NCBI GenBank assembly: GCA_964516845.1
Contig: CAZEXP010000040.1
Coordinates: forward strand, 1 to 20,861
From: JAPEKQ01 sp964516845
GTDB taxonomy: Bacteria > Joyebacterota > Joyebacteria > Joyebacterales > Joyebacteraceae
DNA: 20,861 nt
Reading direction: 5' to 3'
Position 1 is the first letter of the stretch. Every line of letters starts with the position of its first letter. The position numbers and the translations under genes were made by a program. Below, one piece after another: positions 15,233-20,861 of the stretch. The notes beneath the pieces are model-generated. The model worked only from the letters and a program-made list of their open reading frames with translations. It was not told where the DNA came from and searched no databases.

Positions 15233-16336
15233 ATGCAGGTACCGCTTCTGGATCTCAAACGGCAGTATCAGACCATCAAGAGCGAGATCAACGCCGCGAT
15301 CGCGGAGGTCGTTGAGACGCAGTACTTCAAGCTCGGCCCGAAGGTCGCCGAATTCGAGGCGCAGGTTGCCGAGTACAGTGGGGCGAAGCGGGCGATCGGC
15401 GTCGCATCCGGAACCGACGCGCTGCTCCTCGCTCTCATGGCGCACGGCGTGGGCAAGGGCGACGAGGTCATCACAACGCCGTACACCTTCTTCGCGACCG
15501 GCGGCTCGGTCTCCAGAAGCGGCGCGAAGCCCGTCTTCGTCGATATCGACCCGGCGACCTACAACCTCGACCCGGGCAAGATCGAGGCGGCCATCACCGA
15601 CCGCACGAAGGCCATCATGCCCGTCCATCTCTACGGACAGTGCGCGGACATGGACCCGATCAACGAGATCGCGAAGAGGCACGGCCTTGTCGTTGTCGAA
15701 GACGCGGCGCAGGCGATCGGCGCCGAGTACAAGGGGCGTCGGGCCGGGTCGCTCGGTGACATCGGCTGCTTCAGCTTCTTCCCGAGCAAGAACCTCGGCG
15801 GCTACGGGGACGGCGGGATGATCACGACGCAGAGCGACGAGGTTGCCGACCTGCTCATCAGTCTGAGGGAACACGGGCAGACCGAGATGTACCATCACTG
15901 GACCATCGGGATGAACAGCAGGCTCGACGCGATCCAGGCGGCCGTGCTGATCGTCAAGCTGCGTCACCTCGACAAGTGGAGCGACGGCCGCTCCGCGAAC
16001 GCCGACTACTACACGGGTCGTTTCGAAGGGACCACTATCGGCTCCCCGCACCGGATGGCGGACTGTCGCCACATCTACAACCAGTACATGATCAGCCTCT
16101 CCAACCGTGACGGGCTTCGCGAGCATCTGAAGGCGAAGGGTATCGGCAACGCGCTCTACTACCCGAAGCCGCTCCATCTGCAGGAGTGTTTCAAGGACCT
16201 CGGGTATCACGAAGGTGATTGCCCGGAGTCGGAGCGCGCGTCGAGAGAGACGCTGTCCATTCCCGTCTTCTCGCTGTTGACCGATGAGGAGAAGGACTAC
16301 GTCGCGTCGTCGGTGCTCGAGTTTGTCGCGGCGTAG
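15233..16336 (+). CDS. DegT/DnrJ/EryC1/StrS-family sugar aminotransferase
   Basis: This 367-residue PLP enzyme uses an amino donor, usually glutamate, to convert a keto nucleotide-sugar to an amino sugar. It shows the full family pattern: GVASGTDALLLAL (cofactor phosphate and ring binding), TPYTFFATGGSV, KPVFVDIDPATYNLD, HLYGQCADMDPI and VVEDAAQAIGAEYKG with D157. FSFFPSKNLGGYGDGGM follows, where K186 is the predicted Schiff-base lysine. NSRLDAIQAAVL and the C-terminal YYPKPLHLQECF then SIPVFSLLTDEE are also standard. It resembles the WbpE/FdtB-like branch, but the exact sugar cannot be assigned, and no matching dehydrogenase or acetyltransferase is in the window. ATG 15233 has AGGA 8 nt upstream. 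Its 3' end overlaps the possible start of the epimerase-like gene, so the two are probably co-transcribed. Confidence 0.95.
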   Translation: MQVPLLDLKRQYQTIKSEINAAIAEVVETQYFKLGPKVAEFEAQVAEYSGAKRAIGVASGTDALLLALMAHGVGKGDEVITTPYTFFATGGSVSRSGAKPVFVDIDPATYNLDPGKIEAAITDRTKAIMPVHLYGQCADMDPINEIAKRHGLVVVEDAAQAIGAEYKGRRAGSLGDIGCFSFFPSKNLGGYGDGGMITTQSDEVADLLISLREHGQTEMYHHWTIGMNSRLDAIQAAVLIVKLRHLDKWSDGRSANADYYTGRFEGTTIGSPHRMADCRHIYNQYMISLSNRDGLREHLKAKGIGNALYYPKPLHLQECFKDLGYHEGDCPESERASRETLSIPVFSLLTDEEKDYVASSVLEFVAA

Positions 16337-17294
16337 CGAACACGGCCCGGCGCGCTCCGGACGCCACGTTGACGAGGCGTCCCCGCGAGGATACGTTCTC
16401 GACTACTCGTACCTTGTTGACGCCATCGGTCCCGACGATGACCGCGGACTTCCGCTGACGACCACGGCCGCGGGTCCACGACACTCGCCGGCGGTTCTCG
16501 CGAAGTACGGACTCGGGAGCCTTGAGCTCTATCTCCGGACAGGCAATCCAGCGCGACGCGCGGCGGTCGAGACCGTCGCGCGTTGGCTTATCGAGAACAA
16601 TGAGGAGATCCCGTGCGGCTTCCTCGGCTGGCCGATGCCGACGGTCCCAGGAGTGTACGCGCGGGATCTGCCGGAACACTGGTTCTCCGGCGAGGCGCAC
16701 GCCGAGTGCATCTCGCTGCTCGCCCGGGCGTCTGTGCTTCTCGGTGTCGATGGCGCCGAGGAGACCACCCGCCGGGCGGTCGGGGGTCTGTGGACCCCGA
16801 TCGATGACGGTGGGCTGGCGCGCGAACTCGGCGAGGGAGGAGCGGAGGGCGGTCTCGAGAGCGCCCTCTTCGTTGAGCGATTCCCAATGGAGAACCGGCC
16901 CTCGCTCGTGCTCGGCACTCATCTGAGGGCGATGACGGCGCTCCGCGACGCGGCTCTGCCGGGTTCCGGCGAGCCTGACGAAGGCGTCCGAGCGACGCTT
17001 CGGAGGATGGAACGCGGGCTCACCCGCGTCCTGGATGCATACGATACCGGGTACTGGAGCCGTTTCGACCTTGATGAACAGTGGCGTGGGATCTCGCTCG
17101 CGTCACCCCTGAGGCACGGGGAGCATGTTCTGCAGCTGGAGCAGCTCGCCCGGCTGACCGGGAGCGGGCCGGTAGCCACAATCGCCGCACGCTGGGGCTC
17201 TTATGCCACTCATGTTCGTTCCAGAAGGCGTGCGTGGTGGGGGCGTTTCGGCTTCTCGATCGCGAATCCCGGGGCTCCCGCCCATGAATGCTGA
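16284..17294 (+). CDS. D-glucuronyl C5-epimerase-like protein, key tyrosines apparently replaced
   Basis: This ~336-residue protein matches the C-terminal (alpha/alpha) domain of D-glucuronyl C5-epimerases, which convert glucuronic to iduronic acid within a polymer. Family-like blocks run in order: SPAVLAKYGLGSLELYLRTG, GFLGWPMPTVPGVYARDLP with HWFSGEAHAECISLLARA (~112-150), VLGTHLRAMTALRD, DTGYWSRFDLD (~254-264) and RHGEHVLQLEQLARLTG (~277). The usual YDL and YH tyrosines read F261 and R277, so epimerase activity is doubtful or altered. No signal peptide is visible, suggesting cytoplasmic action on a nucleotide- or lipid-linked sugar, or an altered role. The start is unclear: ATG 16284 and TTG 16323 both lie inside the end of the aminotransferase gene, neither has a clear ribosome site, and the first ~25 residues look non-native. 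Coupling to the upstream gene is likely. Confidence 0.75.
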   Translation: MRRRTTSRRRCSSLSRRSEHGPARSGRHVDEASPRGYVLDYSYLVDAIGPDDDRGLPLTTTAAGPRHSPAVLAKYGLGSLELYLRTGNPARRAAVETVARWLIENNEEIPCGFLGWPMPTVPGVYARDLPEHWFSGEAHAECISLLARASVLLGVDGAEETTRRAVGGLWTPIDDGGLARELGEGGAEGGLESALFVERFPMENRPSLVLGTHLRAMTALRDAALPGSGEPDEGVRATLRRMERGLTRVLDAYDTGYWSRFDLDEQWRGISLASPLRHGEHVLQLEQLARLTGSGPVATIAARWGSYATHVRSRRRAWWGRFGFSIANPGAPAHEC

Positions 17295-17345
17295 CGATAG
17301 GTCACTCTGATCTCTCCTCGATTCGTGCCACTGAGTCCTTCAGCC

Positions 17346-17373
17346 TTTACTCGCCCGCGATGCGTGCTATCTT
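17346..17373 (+). promoter_or_regulatory. candidate sigma70-type promoter for the WecA-like gene
   Basis: TTTACT (17346-17351) and TATCTT (17368-17373) are spaced by 16 bp, and TGC precedes the -10 box. A start near 17380 leaves a ~105-nt leader. The rest of the 17295-17484 gap shows nothing I can identify. Confidence 0.4.
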
Positions 17374-17484
17374 GAGTGGTTCAGGGCATGAGGGCCTGGT
17401 CGCGGGTCCATCAGACCGCCACCGGGCCACAGGAGACACCCGGGCGCCTGCCGGATGTCTGAATGTGAGAGGGAGCACGGGACA

Positions 17485-18852
17485 GTGTCGACCACCGTAT
17501 GTGCACTCCTGACAGCGGCCGTAGCGGGAGCTCTGGCGTGGCTGCTCGTTCCACCCAGCGCGAAGATCGGCCTCAAGCTGGGTCTCGCTGATCTTCCCAG
17601 CTCACGTCGGGTCCGCGCGCGCGCGGTCCCGACGACGGGCGGTATCGTCGTCTTCCTCGCGTTTGCCGCATCCACGGTCGCGGCCGTGCGGTTCTGCTCG
17701 GGCGCACCGCCGGAGCTGGGGCCGAAGTTGAGCGCGCTTCTGCTGGGCGCCACGGCCGTCGTCATCCTGGGGATGGCGGACGACCGGATGAACCTCAAGC
17801 CCCTCGTGAAGCTCGTCGCGCAGACCGCTATCGCCATCGCGATGGTCGCCGCCGGTGTCGGGATCGACCACATGCGTTTCGTGCTCGGTCCGGCCATCGA
17901 CCTCGGCTGGCTCGGCTATCCTCTCACGGTCATCTGGTTTCTCGCGTTCATGAACGCGCTCAACATGATCGATGGCCTTGACGGTCTCGCCGGCGGCATC
18001 GCGGCGATCACGGCCGGGGGGCTCTTCGCGGTCAGCGTGCTCGATCCCAATCCCATCCTGTTCCTGATGGGGGCAGGTCTGTTTGGCGCGACGACCGGAT
18101 TCCTCGTGCACAACTACGGTCGCGGGAACGTCTATCTCGGCGATGCCGGGAGCATGACGCTGGGATTCCTGCTTGCCGGCGGCGCTATCATCGGAGCGAA
18201 ACAGGATGCCGCGAGCACGGCGCTCCTCGTCGCCGCGGCGTGCATGACGGTGCCCGCGTTCGACGTTTCGACATCGATGATCCGGCGCTGGCGCAAGGGG
18301 CAGCATGTCATGGTGGCCGACCGGGCGCACGTCCATCACCGTCTCATTCGATTCGGGCTGAGTCCTCGCCACGCGGTCCTTGTTCTCTGGGCGGCGACCG
18401 TTTTCTTCGGCGGCCAGATGCTCGCGCTCGTCACGTCGCACGGTCTGCTCTACATACTGATGAGCTACGTGGCGCTCGCGATCGTCGGGCGCATCCTCCT
18501 CAATCAGCGGCGGAAGAATCTGCGAACCACCGAGCGCGGGATGCGCGATGAGTTCTTCTATCTGATCGGGACGAGGGACTCGGTGGATGATGAGGCTAGT
18601 GATGAGGAGCCCGGCCTGCGGGACATGATCGTCGAGCAGATCCGGCGGGAAGCGCTGTTCAGGCGTTTGGAGCGGAACGACCGGGACCAGGGGAAACGGC
18701 GGTTCATGCCACCGGATCGTGGCGAAACGAAGCCGGCGGAGCCCGATCATGCCGATGGAGCCTCCCGCGCGGCCGACGACACCTGCGACGAACGGGAGGA
18801 TGACTCGGAGCTGGTGGAGGAGAACGCGGCTCTCGAGAAGCACCGTGACTGA
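17485..18852 (+). CDS. WecA/TagO-like polyprenyl-phosphate sugar-1-phosphate transferase
   Basis: This ~455-residue polytopic inner-membrane enzyme moves a sugar-1-phosphate (often GlcNAc-1-P) from a UDP-sugar to undecaprenyl phosphate, the first step of a lipid-linked repeat unit. The MraY/WecA signature is complete: D99-D100 in MADDRMNLKPLVKL, NALNMIDGLDGLAGG with D163, YLGDAGSM with D220, and DRAHVHHRLI with H282. About ten transmembrane helices end near residue 345. The last ~110 residues are hydrophilic and highly charged (EASDEEPG, DDTCDEREDDSELVEEN), longer than usual WecA proteins of ~350 residues. GTG 17485 is preferred because GGGAG at 17471-17475 lies 9 nt upstream and the first helix starts at once. 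ATG 17455 adds ten polar residues and has no site in range. It is likely its own transcription unit. Confidence 0.9.
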   Translation: MSTTVCALLTAAVAGALAWLLVPPSAKIGLKLGLADLPSSRRVRARAVPTTGGIVVFLAFAASTVAAVRFCSGAPPELGPKLSALLLGATAVVILGMADDRMNLKPLVKLVAQTAIAIAMVAAGVGIDHMRFVLGPAIDLGWLGYPLTVIWFLAFMNALNMIDGLDGLAGGIAAITAGGLFAVSVLDPNPILFLMGAGLFGATTGFLVHNYGRGNVYLGDAGSMTLGFLLAGGAIIGAKQDAASTALLVAAACMTVPAFDVSTSMIRRWRKGQHVMVADRAHVHHRLIRFGLSPRHAVLVLWAATVFFGGQMLALVTSHGLLYILMSYVALAIVGRILLNQRRKNLRTTERGMRDEFFYLIGTRDSVDDEASDEEPGLRDMIVEQIRREALFRRLERNDRDQGKRRFMPPDRGETKPAEPDHADGASRAADDTCDEREDDSELVEENAALEKHRD

Positions 18853-18925
18853 CGGCCATCCGGCGAACGCGCGGTCCGATGCCCCCTCGCTCACTTGATT
18901 CTTGCTGATCTTCCCACGATGACAT

Positions 18926-18954
18926 TTGCCCGACCTCCCGAGCGGTGTTATTCT
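18926..18954 (+). promoter_or_regulatory. candidate sigma70-type promoter for ppdK
   Basis: TTGCCC (18926-18931) and TATTCT (18949-18954) are spaced by 17 bp. The predicted start near 18961 gives a ~118-nt GC-rich leader. The leader holds a small hairpin, CCGCA/TGCGG at 19018-19030, and ends with the strong ribosome site AAAGGAG at 19066-19072. Confidence 0.5.
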
Positions 18955-19078
18955 GAGCAGTCGGAACAGAACCACGCGGCGCGACGCTCCGCAGACTCGC
19001 GGTGCCCGAACGACCGTCCGCACTGTGCGGCGTCGAGAGGCCGCGCGCGCTGAACAGGTCCATCGAAAGGAGTCACAC

Positions 19079-20861
19079 ATGCCACAGAAGCGAGTCTATT
19101 TCTTCGGAGGCGGCCAGGCCGACGGTCGAGGGGAGATGAAGAATCTCCTCGGAGGCAAGGGCGCCAACCTCGCCGAGATGACGCATCTCGGCATCCCGGT
19201 TCCGGCAGGGTTCACCATCTCCACCGAAGTCTGCACCTACTACACGAGCGCTGATTCCTTCCCGGACGGGCTTGAGGACGAGGTGGCGGAGGCGATCAAG
19301 CGTGTGGAGGAGGCGATGGGCGGCGGGTTCGGCGATCCCGACGATCCGCTTCTCTTCTCGGTGCGTTCCGGCGCGCGCGTTTCGATGCCGGGCATGATGG
19401 ACACGGTGCTGAACATCGGTCTGTCCGACGCCACCGTGGCCGGCCTCGTCAAGAAGACCGGTAACGATCGCTTCGTCTACGACAGCTACCGTCGTCTCGT
19501 CCAGATGTACGCCGACGTTGTGATGGGTCTCGACAGTGATGAGTTCCACCACCTGCTCGACACGCGCAAGAAGCAGAAGGGCGTCTGGCACGACACGGAC
19601 CTGACCGCGGAAGATCTCAAGGAGCTGGTCGCTCAGTTCAAGGCCAAGGTGAAGGAACTCTCCGGAAAGAGCTTCCCGGACGACCCGCGCGAGCAGCTGT
19701 GGGGCGCCATCCGCGCGGTCTTCCAGTCATGGCACATCCCGCGAGCGGTCAGCTATCGACGGCTGAACGACATCCCTGAAGACTGGGGCACCGCTGTTAA
19801 CGTTCAGGCCATGGTGTTCGGCAACATGGGCGCGGGGAGCGCGACGGGCGTCGCGTTCACGCGTGACCCGGCCACGGGCGAGCGGACCTTCTACGGCGAG
19901 TATCTGCCGAATGCGCAGGGCGAGGACGTTGTCGCCGGCGTGCGGACGCCGCACCCGATCAACCTCTCTCAGAAGAAGGAGGGCGACGGCGAGTCTCTCG
20001 AGGAGATGATGCCGGAGATCTACGTCGCGCTCGACGCCATCCGCGAGAAGCTCGAGAGGCATTACACGGACACGCAGGACATCGAGTTCACCATTCAGCG
20101 CGGCAAGCTCTGGATGCTCCAGACCCGGACCGGCAAGCGCACGGCCGAGGCGGCAGTCCGCATCGCCGTCGAGATGGAGTCCGAGGGACTCATCGATCGG
20201 AAGACGGCCGTCATGCGTGTCGACCCGTACCAGGTCGAGCAGCTGCTCCACGAGCGTATCGATCCGAAGACCGAGTACTCCGCCCTGACGAAGGGCCTGC
20301 CGGCATCTCCCGGCGCGGCGGTCGGCCGCATCGTGTTCACGGCGGAGGACGCCGTGGCGTGGGCCGAGGACCCGGACGTCGAGAAGCATCGCACGATCCT
20401 CGTCCGCGAGGAGACCTCGCCAGAGGATATCGACGGCATGAACGCATCGCAGGGTTTCCTGACGGCGCGCGGCGGCATGACGTCGCACGCGGCCGTCGTC
20501 GCGCGCGGCATGGGCAAGTGCTGTGTCGCCGGCGCCGGGGAACTGCAGATCGACTATCGCGCGAAGACGGTCACTGCCAACGGTACGACGCTCAAGGAAG
20601 GTGACTGGCTGACGTTGAACGGCTCGACCGGCGAGGTCATTGTCGGCAAGGTGCCGACCGAGCAGCCCGAACTCTCCGGCGCCTTCGCCACGCTCATGGA
20701 GTGGGCCGACGAGTTCCGCCAGCTTGGCGTCAGGACGAATGCGGACACGCCGGAGGACGCGGCGACGGCCCGCAAGTTCGGTGCCGAGGGGATCGGTCTC
20801 TGCCGGACCGAGCACATGTTCTTCGGCGAGGAGCGCATCAAGTACATCCGCGCGATGATCA
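19079..20861 (+). CDS. ppdK: Pyruvate, phosphate dikinase (3' partial)
   Basis: About 594 of the ~880-900 residues usual for pyruvate, phosphate dikinase are in the window; the gene runs off the right edge. The enzyme interconverts ATP, phosphate and pyruvate with AMP, PPi and phosphoenolpyruvate in the cytoplasm. The N-terminal nucleotide-binding domain has VYFFGGGQADG, LLGGKGANLAEMTHLGIPVPAGFTI, VRSGARVSMPGMMDTVLNIGL and QAMVFGNMGAGSATGVAFTRDPATG, all typical of PpdK. The central swivelling domain contains the phosphohistidine loop GGMTSHAAVVARGMG with H470, after LREETSPEDI-type sequence. The visible part of the C-terminal TIM-barrel domain begins near 530 (GVRTNADTPEDA, GAEGIGLCRTEHMFF). 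ATG 19079 follows AAAGGAG (19066-19072) with 6-nt spacing. Its promoter is separate from the polysaccharide genes, so it is probably a housekeeping neighbour rather than part of that pathway. Confidence 0.97.
   Translation, partial: MPQKRVYFFGGGQADGRGEMKNLLGGKGANLAEMTHLGIPVPAGFTISTEVCTYYTSADSFPDGLEDEVAEAIKRVEEAMGGGFGDPDDPLLFSVRSGARVSMPGMMDTVLNIGLSDATVAGLVKKTGNDRFVYDSYRRLVQMYADVVMGLDSDEFHHLLDTRKKQKGVWHDTDLTAEDLKELVAQFKAKVKELSGKSFPDDPREQLWGAIRAVFQSWHIPRAVSYRRLNDIPEDWGTAVNVQAMVFGNMGAGSATGVAFTRDPATGERTFYGEYLPNAQGEDVVAGVRTPHPINLSQKKEGDGESLEEMMPEIYVALDAIREKLERHYTDTQDIEFTIQRGKLWMLQTRTGKRTAEAAVRIAVEMESEGLIDRKTAVMRVDPYQVEQLLHERIDPKTEYSALTKGLPASPGAAVGRIVFTAEDAVAWAEDPDVEKHRTILVREETSPEDIDGMNASQGFLTARGGMTSHAAVVARGMGKCCVAGAGELQIDYRAKTVTANGTTLKEGDWLTLNGSTGEVIVGKVPTEQPELSGAFATLMEWADEFRQLGVRTNADTPEDAATARKFGAEGIGLCRTEHMFFGEERIKYIRAMI

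Noticed and set aside
15050..16210. Minus-strand extension of the triple-GT frame to a 1581-residue ORF
   Set aside because: This part is antisense to the clear DegT aminotransferase gene and reads as Arg/Asp/Val-rich shadow sequence with no domain; the GT sequence begins only at 15049/15040.
17602..19080. 492-residue minus-strand ORF opposite the WecA-like gene
   Set aside because: The + strand has all catalytic motifs of the transferase family, while this frame is charged, low-complexity and without motifs.
19727..20815. 362-residue minus-strand ORF
   Set aside because: Antisense to ppdK, which is unambiguous on the + strand.
1..20861. Search for CRISPR arrays, tRNA/rRNA genes, transposases, integrases or attachment sites
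   Set aside because: No regularly spaced repeats, cloverleaf-like sequences or recombinase motifs were seen; the only repeats are short in-gene tandem units and the paralogous GT modules.

Overview
The window is high-GC, gene-dense bacterial DNA. It carries most of a Wzx/Wzy-type surface or exopolysaccharide biosynthesis locus, followed by the 5' two-thirds of a pyruvate, phosphate dikinase gene. The first open frame ends in a FlgD-like/T9SS-style C-terminal domain (NPF motif, VYDVSGR, ASGVYF, KMVLVR). Such tails are typical of secreted proteins in Bacteroidetes-like and FCB-related phyla. With the high GC and the multi-SLBB export protein, this suggests a diderm from an FCB-type candidate lineage (Eisenbacteria, Krumholzibacteria or similar). 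That placement is inference; there is no rRNA or other marker gene here.

Layout: 1-302, tail of a secreted protein. 404-1372, GT2 glycosyltransferase. 1490-11468, a long + strand run: SLBB export protein, Wzz-like co-polymerase, Wzx-like flippase, CapA-like protein, Wzy/WaaL-like polymerase or ligase, CapK-like adenylate-forming enzyme, and GT4 glycosyltransferase. Three of its junctions are 4-bp stop/start overlaps. 11465-15049, on the minus strand, is one 1194-codon frame that encodes three consecutive GT4 glycosyltransferase modules. 15233-17294 holds a DegT-family sugar aminotransferase and a D-glucuronyl C5-epimerase-like protein. 17485-18852 is a WecA/TagO-like polyprenyl-phosphate sugar-1-phosphate transferase. 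From 19079, ppdK runs off the window.

How it fits together (inference from families): the WecA-like enzyme starts a lipid-linked repeat unit. Up to five GT domains (GT2, GT4 and the triple GT4 protein) extend it, and the DegT enzyme makes an amino sugar for it. The flippase exports it, the Wzy-like protein polymerises it, the Wzz-like protein sets its length, and the SLBB protein is the periplasmic/outer-membrane conduit. The CapK-, CapA- and epimerase-like proteins may add or remodel substituents or uronic acids.

The most unusual items are the triple-GT fusion, with an A-B-A' order of two paralogous modules flanking an unrelated one, and the C5-epimerase homolog, in which both tyrosines I recall as catalytic appear to be replaced. 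No tRNA, rRNA, transposase, integrase or CRISPR array was seen.
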